Shown here piece after piece: positions 26,101 through 41,100 of a stretch of 64,000 bases of DNA (positions are counted from its first letter, which is position 1; every line of letters starts with the position of its first letter). The stretch lies in NCBI RefSeq assembly GCF_945859685.1, contig NC_079149.1, positions 26,757,118-26,821,117 of the forward strand, in the 5' to 3' direction. The notes beneath the pieces were generated by a model that searched no databases, was not told where the DNA came from, and was given only the letters and a program-made list of their open reading frames with translations. Both the position numbers and the translations under genes were made by a program. Source of the stretch: Eupeodes corollae. Taxonomy: Eukaryota > Arthropoda > Insecta > Diptera > Syrphidae.

Positions 26101-29100
26101 ATTCACAATCTATCCAGCCCCACAAGTGTCGGCAGCTGTTGTTGAACCATAAAACTTGATTTTGACTACCCATACCACTTTGAAACATTCCGACTGCGCC
26201 TTCATGGTCGAAAATGAAGCCATCTATGACATCTGCCGCAGGAACTTGGACATTAAACGCCCAACCTACACCAACTTGAATCGTTTGATCGGCCAGATTG
26301 TGTCTTCCATCACCGCCTCGTTGCGTTTCGATGGTGCATGGAACGTCGATTTGACTGAATTCCAAACTAACTTGGTGCACTACCCACGTATCCACTTCAG
26401 ATTGGTAACATACGCTCCAGTCATCTCTGCCGAAAAGGCTTGCCACGAGCAATTCTCTGTTGCCGAAACGCCTGTTTCGAGCCAGCCAACCAGATGGTTA
26501 AGTGCGATGCTCGTCATATGGCAAATACATGGCCTGCTGCATGTTGTACCGTGCTGATGTTGTCCCCAAGGATGTGAGCGCTACTATCGCTGCCATCAAG
26601 ACTAAGCGTACCATCTAATTCCTTGACTGGTGTCCCACCCGTTTCAAGGTTGGTATCAACTAACAGCCCCCAACTGTTGTACCAGGTGGAGATTTGGCCA
26701 AGGTTCAACGCGCCGCCGCGGCATGTTGTTCAACACCACAGCCATCGCTGAGGCATAGGCTCGTCTCGATCACAAATTTGACTTGATGTACGCCAAGCGT
26801 GCTTTCGTCCACTTGTATGTCGGTGAAGGTATGGAAGAAGGTGAATTCTCCGAAGCTCGTGAGGATTTGGCTGCTCTTGAAAAGGATTACGAGGAAGTCG
26901 GTATGGATTCTGGAGATGGAGAAGGCGAGGGTGCTGAGGAATAATAAGTTAGTTCATTCTTTTAGAAGAAGACACCCATGAGTCTTTTTTCGAATCAAGG
27001 CATGAGATTAAAATTGAAATAAAAACATCAATAATTTCAAGTTAAAAAAAAAAATAGGAAAAATTTGTGTACATTTAAGTTGGGGCACCTAATTAAACCA
27101 TCCTGATCTTTAAAAGTACTTCAGAATGTCTCCCAGTGGCAAAGACGAGACTTCGCAATTGGAAAGCTATCACCATTTTTAGGATCTTTAAAGGGCTAAT
27201 AATTGGTTCACACTATTAAATACGTGATGTTTAATAGCTTTAATAATTTTATGCTTTAACTGGGTGTTCCAGATTCATCGTAAAGTTTTGAAGGACAATG
27301 TTTTAAAACATAAGGTTTATACAAAATATTAGAATACATAATTCACCCCAAATATCACTTTCCATTCTGTCCGCTTTTTGTAAATAAAAAAAAATAGGGC
27401 ATAAGGTTTTTTATCCAAAACCATATTGCCCAAACTAAAACTGTCATAGAGCCCAAAACTAATTTTATTAATATTTTTTTGCTGTACGATTTGGACAATA
27501 TTACCAAACCATAGGGAGCTAAGACTTGTTTTTGTTTTATGAAATTCCAAAGGAGCTTCCACCCAAAAACCTTTTTAGAAGAATACGCTTTAAAATCCAA
27601 AATCAATTTTAAAACATCAACACTCCCAAATTATCTGATTGACATACAACGCAAAAGATGTTATGTTTGTCAACATTGGGACATTCTGACAAAATATTTG
27701 TTTTCTTTGGGCACTACGATATTTTGAGTTTAAAATTGTATCGCCTAAACGCGGACAATAAAATAAAAAAATATGTATGGCCTATTTATCTTCAGAATGC
27801 AAAATAAGCCTAATTTTCAAAGTGAAATAACACGAAATGGTTTGCTGGTTCACAGTGATAGCACCCAATATTATAGCTCTAATACCGTGGAATATGTATG
27901 CTGCCCCCTGCAACCCCTCAGGGCTTGCTACAGTATTTAGGGTAAATTCGTGTTTGTGTGAATGCGAATTTTCTTTAAATGCAAAAAAACTTTGCAAGCA
28001 CGCTACTTTGCACCTACACAAATACTTAGTCCAAGAAAGGGAATCACAGGGGGCATCATTCCCTGATACATACCTCTCTGTTTATACGAGCCTCAAATCC
28101 CATCAAACCAAAATGTTATGTTTTGATATTTCTAAATTTTGGCGTTACAACATTGAAAGTTAATTTGGTGATATGACTTTGTCACGTTTTCTTAGTGGCA
28201 ATCTTTACTACGTTCCTCTTTTTGGGAATGATAAACTTTACGTTGACGGGATTTCAAGCATTCCAAGTGCTCTTCTTCTAGTATTTAGATTATGTCTTAT
28301 TGGCTGTAGGAATCCTTGGTCATCCATATAATGTTGTAAATACGATATATTGCGTTTACACCTAGAACTTTGAAGTCTGCATAAGAAGGTTTAATGAGTT
28401 TAATCAGACGATGTTGGAGAATCATTGTCGTATCGGATGTGTTTTTGAAGCTTTTCACCAGGCTAGAATTCCATATTGAATTCGGCATTCCGCGAGGCGT
28501 AAATAGTCAATATGCTCCCACCAAAGATAATGTTCGTCTATGATAACTAGAAGATACTTTGACGATTTCGATGGGTTGGTTGTTGGCTGACACTTGACAG
28601 TGAATTTTTCGGTGATATATGTTGAAAAGTTCTTTCCGTTGAAATGGGTGGCGTATGTGCATTACTTTTGTTCTTGTAGCATTATTAACCAGTTCATGGT
28701 CATGGCACCACTTGGATATATTATCAAAATGTTTTTGAGGTATTACTACTGCTGAGTTAAAGCTTTTGTGTTTGACCATAATGGCTATATCGTCTGCATA
28801 TACATCATGCTGTATTAGTTTTAAACAATCGTAGTAGTTCGGTCCCAATTTTGAGCCCTGTGGAACGCCATATACAGTAGTTTTTTCTTCACTCAAAGTT
28901 GATGTTACCTTAACCTTAATCAACGTATCAGTAACATAGCTTTTGAGACAGTCTAATTAACATCCTCTGATACCAATTTTTTTCAAGCTTTCAAGAAGTT
29001 TTTCTGGGATAAGGGTGTCAAAGGCTTTGCTGAAGTCTATAAACAGGACAAGAACGTGGTGATTACGATTAAGGCCTTCATGAAGTGTATTTGTAAATTC

Positions 29101-32100
29101 TCCTAACAGCTTTTCCGTACTCTTTCTTTTTTAAAATCCATATTGGTTTGGGTGCAAGATTTGATGTTTGTTTACAAATAAATTGAGCCGTTTGACACTT
29201 ACTTTCTCCAAGCATTTTTCTACGGCTGACATTATAGGGATCGGTCTATAGGTTTGGTTTTTTCCCCTCCTTTATAAATAGGGCGAATAATTGACGTTTT
29301 CGTAAGTTTTTCTACACAACTCTGAATTATGCCAAAATTTATTATGGCTTGTACAACTGGTGCGTTCATTTGGAGATCAATTGGTCTTATGTTATCTGCC
29401 CCAGGTCCTTTGTTGGTGTTTATATTGCTCAGAAATTGAAATGTCTCTTCTCTGCTGATCTCTTCAATGAAAATACTGTGCTACACTTGTAAGCTTTCAT
29501 GGTTCATTGTTTGTGTTTTGATAATTCATTTCCTGATAATATTTCCTGTTTCGTTAGACTTACGTATATGTGATCAATCAAAGAAGACGTATTTCGTCTA
29601 AGATCAATAGGTGTAGGCTTTTTTTTATAACAGTCGTGAGTAATTTTAATGCCATCATCTCCACATATTTTAGTACTAGAGAGCTGATTTCGTCTAGTAC
29701 ATCTATAGTCAAATCGCCTAAGACGATATTTTCCTTTTCAACATTTATCACCGTATACATTTCTTCAATGAATCGAGCTATGCTTAGTTTATGCTTAGTC
29801 TATAAATTGTGTGAATATACTTCTTTTAATTTCTATGTGTTACCTCAAAATGTATTCCTTCATAGTTTACTCATTGACCTATCCCAAACTTTAAAAATAA
29901 GCCTCTTAATTAGTTTATTGTTAAGCTTGCTGTGGGGCTTGACAGTGCAATCTATTTTACAGAAGCTTGACAGTTAAGCTCTTCCCATTTTTCTCAATTC
30001 TCATCATTGAAGAAATATGACCCAATTCTTCTGCAAACCCATAATCTAATCTAAAAAGTGACTTTTCTGTATGCACTGGTAGCTCTGGCAATGCTTCTGG
30101 CTGCTTTTGATTCCAAATACTGCAGTTTTCTTGTTCACGTATGCATCTGAAAAAAAGTCAAAAGCTAATTCAACAAAAATTAGGCTTTGCGGTATGTCGT
30201 TCGGCTTCAATTCTTGCAACAGCTGTATTTTGAGGGGTTTTAGGCTTAAAACATTTGGCAAAATTACCCACGTAATGGAGTAATAGCGTCCAAAATATTG
30301 CAAACGTTACCAAATCGAAAATTCATGGTCATCACTAACACTGGCTGATACAGTATTATTTGTAGAAACCTTTCTTCGAAATATATTTCTGAGGACATTC
30401 CTCGTTAAATATTAAATAATTATTAAAATTGTTTGAATAATTCAGGATTTGCTAAATTATTTCCTTTCTCTAAAGGAAGGACCATTGGGCGTCGAAAATT
30501 TATTTTCCTACTGTTGTTATTTTTGTTATAAAGGTTTCAACATAAGCATCCTGTTCATGTGTGAACTAAAGGATATGTGATTTATTGGAATACCTATCAA
30601 TTATTGTAATTAAGCCCATACTTCGTAGCAAAATGTATTTCGCTTTTTCCTAACAGACTTACAAACCCAAATCAAGGTCTGACTATCTGCTGATGGAATG
30701 TCGAGGAAAATCGTAATTTGTTTCAGTAGGGTATGAATCATTGCTACATTTGACACAGGTTAAACATTGAATAGTTTTTTACCTTTGTGTCTATTCTCTT
30801 ATTCCCGTCAATATCATTATGTCCCGGGATCTAACCAAGGTTAATCTTTTTGGATTTACATAATAAACATAGTTCCCTATGGCACCGTCCTTTTAACTTT
30901 GTTTTTTTTGACAATGGTGGAGTTGCCCTGCTTGGCTTAACTATCGATAAAAATGTAACTTTTTTCCTTATAAAATATCTTTAGCGTCTTTCAAAACTAT
31001 ACTACAAATACCTCTACTTGAAAAACATTGCAGCAGTCTGAAGACTTCATTTATCTTTCAAGAGGAGGATTGGAAACTTGATTTGTCTTTCGTCGATTCC
31101 TCAGGACTTTCGGGCTTAAAACTGTGTGGCTTTAAATATTCTGTCTACACCTAATTAATTTGTCTTGCATCACCGAGTTATTGCTATCAAAATTTGATAT
31201 AAGAATTTTCATTTCTTTGTACAGTTATTTCAATACAAATCTTAACTTATGTTCAACTCTATAGGTCAATCAAAAAATAGTTAATTCTGTTAAACTCTTG
31301 CTAAAAAGAAAAACAGATGGATTCAGTTGTTCATCATCAGATTTGCAATAAAATAATTTCTGACGAAATCCTTTTGACCTGTTTTTCTTTTTTCCTACCT
31401 TAAGTGAGATCTTTCTGTGTTGCTTTTGCTTACCTTAAGCTCTTAGAAGACAAACCCACTAACCTCTATTTTCTACTCCGTTGTCGTCGATTAAAATCAT
31501 ACAATTTGTTTTGGCTTAAATAATGTCCTTAGATCTTTTCCCTATAAGTATAGTTATAAAGTGAACCTCTACCAAAGACTTGGGTATATACACAGTTTAT
31601 CTTGAAATGTCTTGATGTTTTTCAATTGAAGAAATAAGAAGGAGGAAAAAAATATTAAGCACAAAGTGTTTTCCACTACTGACCTGCAATTATTTGCACT
31701 GCACTTGCCGCACAAAATGCAATTACTTGCTCCATTCACAATGGCCATTGCTCGTAGCTCGTCGCTCGTCGTTCGTAGCTTGTCGTCCATCCGCCGCACT
31801 TGTGCCTTGTGCACTTTAATACAAAATTCCCATTGCTCTTTCTCTTAAGGATCAACTTCGGGATGGGAAGGAAGAAAGATGTTAGAAGCGAAATGGATTA
31901 CGAGGGAGTATAAGGCTCGCGACTGATGGTATAGTTTTTCTTGTGGTACAACTTCCCGATTCTATAAGAAACGCCAAGAAGTATTAAAAAATACGTATAC
32001 AGAGAAACAAAAAAAAACACTAAAGGACATTCAAGAAAATAAAGACACAACCTTCCATCAGGACAAGAAATAAAATTTAAAAGAAAAAAATGAAAAACAA

Positions 32101-35100
32101 GACAAAAAATAAATAAAAATGCGAACGGAATTGCAGCAATTCAACAACAAGGACGACTTCAGACATGAAGTTTCTTTATTCCTAACTCTGATGATGTCTT
32201 ATATAAATAGGAACCTATACAATTCTTACATATACACACACAAACATAATATTAAAGAAGGACCTATAGTGCCGATGATTTTCTTTCCGTCAATATAAGA
32301 CAATTGTGTGCGAGAGACGTGTCCTAAGTCATTTGCACTAAACGAAAGTGTGTCCTGATGGAATCTTTTTCCCATGGTGATGGACATCATTTCTTTCATT
32401 TTGCTATTTCACAATTCTTCTTATATATGGGTCTACATATATTTTTTAAAAAGAACACAAGTAGTCTATAAAAAGTACAAACTCAAGATGCACTCTATAA
32501 GAAATTATTTAGTGCAGAAAGAAATCATTTCAAGAATGAGGAAAAAAATCAATATCCTGCAGGAATTCATGATATTTCTTCTATTTTCTTCTACTTTTGG
32601 CTTAGTGTTTTTTTTGATTTTTTAGTTCAATTTTTATTTTTTTATTTAATTTTTATTTTTTCTTATTCTTGCTCAAGTTTTTCTTCGCTTTATTTTAATT
32701 TAAACTCCTTCTTAAAATGCTAAACGGTTTTTCACTCCACTTGGCCTTTGATGGCTTCTTTGGGGAGATTCAAGTATTTGTCCTTATATTTTGTTTTTCT
32801 TGTTTGGGTAGAAAACGTATTTGATTGCGCTTGTTGTCGATAAAATAAATATTTTAAGATTGAGAGCACTTTGAGATTTGAAAAGACCATTTTATAGATG
32901 GGAATTACTTTACTTTTCATTTTTTTGCAGATTTTCAATTTACAAGAATTTTGTGTATAATTTTATTTGAGTAACTTCAAACATCATTTTTAAAGCTAAG
33001 GTAAATCACAACACTGTTTGAGAAGTTCAAGTCTTGATATTCTAGATACAGTGTAATATATTAATGAATCTTACTAAGTTTCTGGAAATTCTGAGCCTTT
33101 CATGGTTTGAAAAAATCTGATCAAATTTTCAAAATACTCGTTTTCAACATTCTATTATGAGTTTGGCCCAACAAATTGTATCGTAGTATTTTTGTTCCCC
33201 TGGATTTCAAAAAGTTATCAGCCGAATCAGACTTCACTTTTAATTTAGAAAAGACTTTTCGAAAAATAGTTTTGTGCAGAAAATAGTTTTCAATAAATTT
33301 TTTGGGTTTCTTAATTTTTCGAAAGTTGTATAAAATAAAGGGTTTTTCAATGACAGCGGAAAAATGGCAAAATGTCACTCGTGGTGATCGCTGTGTGGCA
33401 CGTAGCACCACCGCCGTTAGGTATATTGGGTAAAATTTGGGCCACACAAAAATAGTTACTATCGTTATGTAGCGCTCGCTGTTGACGGTGGTTGCCTAAC
33501 TAACGTTCTTTTCAAATAAGTATAGACTAATTACGACACCTAACCAAAATAGACACCAAACTTTTTGAGAGTGCATTATCACCTATAGTGAACCTCGTGT
33601 GGGTTGGTGTCGTCCAATATACGGTAATTTTGCTTGTTTACACAGAAATTCATCCTAAAATACACCTCGCCAAAATAGACGATTTTTCGGCCAAAATTGG
33701 GGTCCTTTTACAAACGATTCGAAGCCCAATCAGCGAACAAGTGGCGTTGATCATGGTCATGAACTTTGAGCTCCTGCGTCACTTAGATTTTGTACGGGTG
33801 TAGACCCAAGTCCCGACGCAAAATGCCTCAAGTTGAAGTCTGCGAAAGACCGAGTTCTTGTGCACGACGATGAAAAGACTATCTCGAGTTCTGCTGTACA
33901 CTTTGACGGGCTGCGGAGATATTCTCGGCAGATCTTGCGTTGCTTGAACGTACGGGTGTTGGCTGATTGTTTAATAATCCTCCAAACGTTGAAGATTTGA
34001 CTGTGAAGGGCCACCAAATCAACAGTTTGATTATTTGAACGATCTCTTCAATCAATAACTTGCCATGATGATTTGGCATAAGCAACTGAATAATAAACAA
34101 AATGGCCCCCACGAGGCGCCAAAATCTCTCCGTGCCAATTTCAAAAACCTTTACCATTAATGATTAATTAATGAAATATTAAAAATAAGGGTTATTGATT
34201 TGTAGAACCATCACGAATTTTAATAAATAATAAACTTCTTCATAAGATAGCATCAAAAAGCCTTGTTTTTTTTTGTCAATTTTAAAAAGTAATGTCTTAT
34301 AAACCTGAGGCGATAGCTTGATTTTTGTGTTTGATTTGAATTCAGGCTATAGAAATATCTTCTACATTATTATCATCAAATTTAGGCAATGAACAACAAC
34401 AAAGGAGAACCTGCTTAGTGATTTTCAGGCAGGCTTTAGGCAAAATCATTCAACAATTGACCAGATTTTCATTCTAAGGAATATTGCGCAATCGTTCCAG
34501 GACCAAAATAAGAAACTGTATGCTTTTAACGTCGATTTTAAAGCAGCTTTTGATTCTATCGATAGAAGGTCACTATTTCACAAATTGTCATTGATGGGAA
34601 TGTCCAGAAAGATGCTACATAAATATTCTAAAACTCTTGTAAGCGGAAACACAATCAGCAGTTTGGAAGTCAAAGATACTTTCGGAATGGTTTCCAACAA
34701 ACTTGGGAGTAAATCAGGGGTGTGTTGTAAGTACTCTTTTGTTTATTCTATTTCTTGACGACCTGAGGAGAATTAAAGTGCTCATGTATGATGACGATAT
34801 TGTTCTCTTATCAGACACGACTCAAGGACTAAGTCGCATGATTTTGGACCTTGAAGAATACTGCGCAAAATGGTTCTCATATTTCGAAAGGCTGGTGGAC
34901 GGTATGCCCAAAATGCAAAGTAGAAATTTGTTTGTGAAGATATTGAAATCGTCAGGGATTACGAATATCATGAAAATATCATTAAATTTATCTCTGAAGC
35001 TTAAGCTAGCTAAAACAGCATTGAACTCTACATGGAAATCCTGCATTAATTCGAGTACACTCAGTTTAAGAGTGCAAAGTATAACCTTTTTGATGCGACT

Positions 35101-38100
35101 TCTAAATCAGATAAGTTTTACGCTGCTCGGGTTTGGGGTTAAGAACAAAGTGAAGAAGTTGAAAAATTACTTATTAGATTTTTTATTTTATTAAGATTAC
35201 TCCCTTCGAACTGTCCAAACCATATGCTTTTATTAAAAACGGGATTGTTGCCATTATTTACTGCAACCTTGAAGCTACACTTTGATTATATAATGAAAGC
35301 AAATTTAAAGCCATCTAACCGTCTGACTAGGCTTGTTGTAACGCATGCTAACTCTTCCAAATCTTTGTTTTACAAAAAGTCGCAACTTTTGGAAAGAAGA
35401 TACAACTTGGATCTTAATGCTACGTTTGCTAATATGGATGCTTGGAGAGAGAATTTGTATGTTTTCATAAGCAGACTGGATGAGCAACTGAGAGAGGAGT
35501 TTAAGAAGCAAGCGCAGTCATCTCTTTATAGACGATATTACTGCACACTTAATTACGACTTAAATGAATCCAATTATTTTTGGGATGAAAATAGTACCTT
35601 CAACATATCAACCATTTTTAGAGCAAGAGGAGAACTGATTCACTTGAATTTAAAGTGAAACAGGAATAATCTTCCTTAATTTTGCATTTTATGTAACTCT
35701 GGATCACGAGAGGATGTATTCCATTTTATAGCAATATGCCTGGTTCTCAGTGAGATAAGAAATGGATGTGAAGGATGGAAGCCACTTGCTGCATTCTGTA
35801 AGAAAGCTGCTAGCTACAGGGCCAAAATAATTGCAGAAGAATTTTAAAAAAAGTTACCAAAAACCAAAAATACCCAATCCATGCACTAAATATTTATTTA
35901 AAAACAAAATTTGTTTGCTAAAAAAAACGAATTATTATAAATTGTTTTAGAAAATATTATTTTACTTGCCATTTGAAGTGACGGCCAAGACCATACCTTA
36001 AAAGGATTGTACGCTAAATAACTCATTTTTAATATGTAATCAAAATTTCTTTAAAGCTCGGTAGCACAATCCATTTACCGTAACATTTACAAAAACCTCG
36101 TTTTCAAGTATTTAATCAAAGAACATAATAACCCCGCTATCTCAAAAACTGTACCAAACAGTACCACGGTTAGGATGGCTAGGTTTTTAACAATCGTTTA
36201 AGAATTGTTCGATCCCATGAAAGGTTTCTGCTTTCCAACATAGACTTCGATTTATAAATAGGCTTTATATAACTGAAGATAGTTTTTTGTATTATTTAAG
36301 AGAAGAAGGCTTTATATAACTGAAGATAGTTTTTTGGATTATTTAAGAGAAGAAGAACTTAAAAAAAAAACTTAAGAACTAAGTCTTTTCAATGGGCCTT
36401 TTCTTTTGGCCTAAGTGTGTGGATTATGAATCCGCAGCCACTTTAACCTTACATTACCCTAAGTCTATTGGGTAAAAAAACCATTTAAGGTTTTTGTCAA
36501 AACAGTTCTTATTTTCGCAACACTTTTAAGGAATTGCCTTGCACAATGTTCACCATTTTTTTAGGGAATTTTAACAACTTTAATGCATTTTTGAAGAATT
36601 TATCAGATTATTTTTAGTTAAAGCATAGTTTTCAATTATCAAATGTCAAAAGATGACAGGGTTATTTTTAATATCTCTGATAACCCAAAAAAAAGTAATT
36701 TCGAACTGAGACTTCAAAAAAGAATTTACGCAGAAACTGTTTCAATTGTAAGGAAGTTAATAACTTCTGTCCTATTTGTAAATTATCAAGTATACCGAAA
36801 CTTTTGGAAAAAAATATATGGGAAAAGTTGACATTTCTCCTCAAGGAGGATATTTCACTTTTTCAACATGGCTTTATTGCGGGAAGATTCACTCCCACTA
36901 ATCTTTCTATCTTTTCCAATTTCGTATTAAATAAACTCGAAGAAGGCTACCAAATTGATGTTATCTATACTGATTTTGCGAAGGCTTTTGAAAGAGTTAG
37001 TCATACTATTTTGAGTCAAAAACTGAAACAATTTGGTTTCACTCATATACGAGTATCTTGAAATGATTGGGGTCTTATCTATGGGGTTGTGTTCAATTTG
37101 TTTACTTTGATCAAGTCCTCTCTAGTCCAATTATTGTTGCCTTGGGTGTCCCGCAAGGAAGCCATTTTGGTCCAGTTCTTTTCTTAGTATTTATCAACGA
37201 CTTGGCTGATATCTTCTTAAATTCTTGTACACTTTTATTTGCAGATGATTTAAAGTTTTTCAGGTGCATACATTCTTCAAATGATTGTCTTCTTTTGCAA
37301 AATGATCTCTAAAAGTTAACAGATGGTCAACAACTAACCAATTATTCTTGAACGGTAATAAATGTGATTTTTTTCCTTTTGTCGCAATTTTTCGAAAATT
37401 TCTTTTGATTACAAAGTTAATAACTTTGTTCTTGAAAGATTTTTGGAGAAAAAGGACCTTGGTGTATTGTTTGATTCAAAACGAAACTTTAGCAAGCATA
37501 TAGAACATAATATTGTAATTAAATCCAATTCAATTCTAGGTTTTATTAAACGTAATTCAAAAGACTTCAGGGACCTTTCTGTCCTTAAATCTCTATTTAA
37601 CTCCCAGGTTAGATCAAACTTAGAATACTGTTGTGTGATTTGGAATCCATACTACAATATAAATTCAAATGGAATTGAAAAGATCAAACAAAATTTAACA
37701 AGGTTTATAATTCAGAAATTAGGTTGAAACATCGAAATCCCGTCGTTTGATTAATTGTAAACTTCTTGGAACTCAGTCACTTGAAAATAGAAGGAAATGT
37801 TTTCAGTAAAGTTTATAAATAACATTTTGTCGCATCATATCAAATGCTCTTTCCTTTTATCGTTGATAGATTTGTATGCTCCCTCACTTCAAATAATAGA
37901 ACTTGCTTATTCCGACAAAAAGGAAGATAGGGTAAACTAACTTATTTAATTTCCAATCATATAGATTTTAATTTTCATATAAACGGGTACACTTATAAAT
38001 AAATTGAATACTCTGAAGAAATATGAGGTTATCAAAAAACTTAGAGTTCTCGTGAGTTTTCAGGAATGCATAACTTTAATTTCAAAACCACTTTCAAAAC

Positions 38101-41100
38101 ATTTTTCCAAAGATAGCCAAACAAAATCCGATTCAAAAATATTTCTATTAAATTTCATCGACTAAGTCGAATAAACTCAAATATTTTTGACTATTCTTCA
38201 AAAACTTCATAGTTTTCGAGTGTTTTGTATACAATTACTCATCGTCTCCTCTCTATCCCTTTAAAACTTACATCTGCTTTATTGACCTTTTATTCAATTT
38301 TCACATTCAATTTTCGTTTTTGTCGCAAGTTTTTAAAATTAAAGTCAAATTTAAAAGTATTCAAAAATATCCAAAGCGATGTTTGATGTTTATTGATAAA
38401 ATTAAAAATAAAATAAACAACCACACTAAAAACAAAAACCTTGAGATAAAGCTTTAAGTTACTTTTCAAATTGAATTAAAAAATTGCACCACTTTTTCCT
38501 AATACCCATCAAAATATGTCAATTAACTTTAAAAATAGCAACTTTAGTCCTAACACGGTACTATTGATGCTTTTAATAACGACATTGACGATTATTTATT
38601 CATATTCACCATTTATTATGTGTATGTTGTACGATCTGTGAAATAGGCCCCAAATAGCAAACCCAAAATATGCTTACTCTTCCTTATGAATCAACCAATT
38701 AACATTATGTAGCGTAATAAAATAAATAATATGTCAATCAAAAAAAAAACTAAGGTATCTCAAAGCTACAATATTCCCAAAATTCGTCTGCATAAACAAA
38801 ATTTATCCATATTTCAATTCTACTTATATATTATTTATCATCATCACAAACTAACATCACAGAATACATACACATACATAAATTCTTATATAAATAATCT
38901 ACATTTATATTTTACTAATTCCAATTTGTCATTTTTGTTTGCATTATTTTCATCTTCTATATGTATAGAAAGACGTTATCATCCTGAAGCCAACTGGATC
39001 AGATATTCTTAGTTGTGTGTCAAGAGGCAAACGAGAGGTAAGTAAGGGCCTGATAAAACTGATGATGATAAAATATAAATCTCTATTTATGTCTTGAAGA
39101 CAATAATTTAATCTAGAAAAGATATAGAGTGACTTTTCTATAAAAACAACAACAAGAAGAAGCAACTTTTGTCCTTAACACGTCTTTATATTATTTTCTC
39201 TTCCTTTTCTTATGTCTTACTTACTTTTGATTGTTTGTGTGTGTGTATATGAACGTTATCCTTTTTGACAGAATTTCGAATGTCAAAATCATATACGTGT
39301 GATTCAGCAGATGGACTCGGGTAATCGTTTATACATTTGTGGTACAAATGCTCACAATCCAAAGGACTATGTGATATATGTAAGTTATTATTTTTCTTTT
39401 TCTTAATATTTTTTTCTTTGTGTGTATTGGTGTTGAGATAGTTTTTTTCTAACTTCTTCTTTTTCTTGTTGTAATTTTTCTTCTATTTCTTTAGGCGAAC
39501 TTAACACATTTACCCAGATCTGAATACGTGCCAGGAATTGGTTTGGGCATTGGAAAATGTCCCTACGATCCATTGGACAATTCAACGGCCGTTTATGTGG
39601 AAAAAGGCAATCCTCATGATTTGCCAGCTTTGGTAAGTCTACCTAACGAAAAATTACAAAAACAAAAACAACAACAAAATTGAGAGAGAAGGATGATTTT
39701 TTTGTTCTTCATTTAACTTGAAAATATTTTAACACGTGGACGAATCATTTGGTTGACATGAGGACCAAGCGACAAACGCCGAGCGACGACCGTAGCCGAT
39801 GGATGGACGAATTGAAATTCCGTAAAAGGACATCAAATTAAATTACCAATCAAAGGATATTGACGCGATGTCAATATTCATCGTTTTTTTCCTTCCTCTC
39901 TCATGTCCTTTTTTTGTATATAGAAAAAAATATATAAATTCAATTCAATCTATACATTTGTATGTATGAAGGAATGTGCTCAATTTGGTTATCTCGTCAA
40001 TTTTAGTATTCGGGGACAAATGCAGAATTCACAAAAGCAGACTCAGTGATTTTTAGATCGGATCTGTATAACTTGACTTCTGGCCGAAAGGAGCATAATT
40101 TCAAAAGGACACTCAAATATGACTCAAAATGGCTTGACAGTAAGTTTTTTTTCTTTCTCCTCCTCCTCCTCTTTTTTTATATTATATGATGGTTGATGAA
40201 TGAATGAATGAATGTACGATGGGTAAGGATTAAAAGATTGCAAAAAGGCGAGTGTCCTTGCTCTCTATCCTTACCACTGCTGTAGGTATAGTTTATTCAA
40301 ATAATATTCAAGGATTTAATTTTTGAATTCATTCACTGACTGGAAAATGATTTTCGACAATATCTATGAACATATATATTTTTGCATCTCTGGTTCGTCT
40401 TGTCAAATAATAATATTCCCTCACATCCTAGATTATCCTGGAGGGTGACAATAAACGAGCTCATAACGCAATTTCACATGAAAAGCTCATGGAGTTTTTA
40501 TATTTCATTTTTTTTATTGTTCTTTTGTTCGTGTTCGGTTATGTGGTTAAAAATATAAATTTCTTTTCATATTTTATTTAAGTTATTTATTTTTCACTTT
40601 TTGGATATTGTTATTTTATTAAACGTTGGATGTTTCAAGGAAAAAAGATTAAAAATAAAATAAAAAATTGGAAAGCTATATAGAGTGAAGTCGGGGAGAA
40701 GCAATCGGAAGCAATTTAATAAAATACCCGAACAGAAATATCAACAAAAAACACACACACACAAATTCACTCACTTGCACATCTATATACATTTATATAT
40801 GTGTACATAATGTATGTATATATTTTTGAAAGCCAACCAAATGTCCATCACCAGAGAGAGCTCAGATCAAAAAGGACGAAAGAATAAGTTTTTCTTGTTT
40901 GGGGCGTTGGAAGGACGAGATTAATTGAAATGAAAATGATGGGACTTTTGGATTGGTTGTGTTGTTTTTCCTTTTTATTTTTCAAGCATTAATATTATTT
41001 TATATCACATTATGTGGCCAGTTGCTTACCTATGTTTGCACAAACATACATACATACATATATATTCAACTCAGAATAAGGATACAATAAATACAAAAAA

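Noticed and set aside
25763..26452. 229-codon minus-strand open frame
   Set aside because: It is the antisense of the alpha-tubulin retrocopy; codon bias of the parent gene keeps the opposite strand open.
25560..27075. Target-site duplication for the tubulin retrocopy
   Set aside because: Sequence after the A run was compared with that before the 5' end and no direct repeat longer than chance could be found.
31560..31860. Small open frames with several cysteines (for example CILCGKCSANNC)
   Set aside because: Short, lacking a family match or splice context, and overlapping a cgtcgt-rich low-complexity run.
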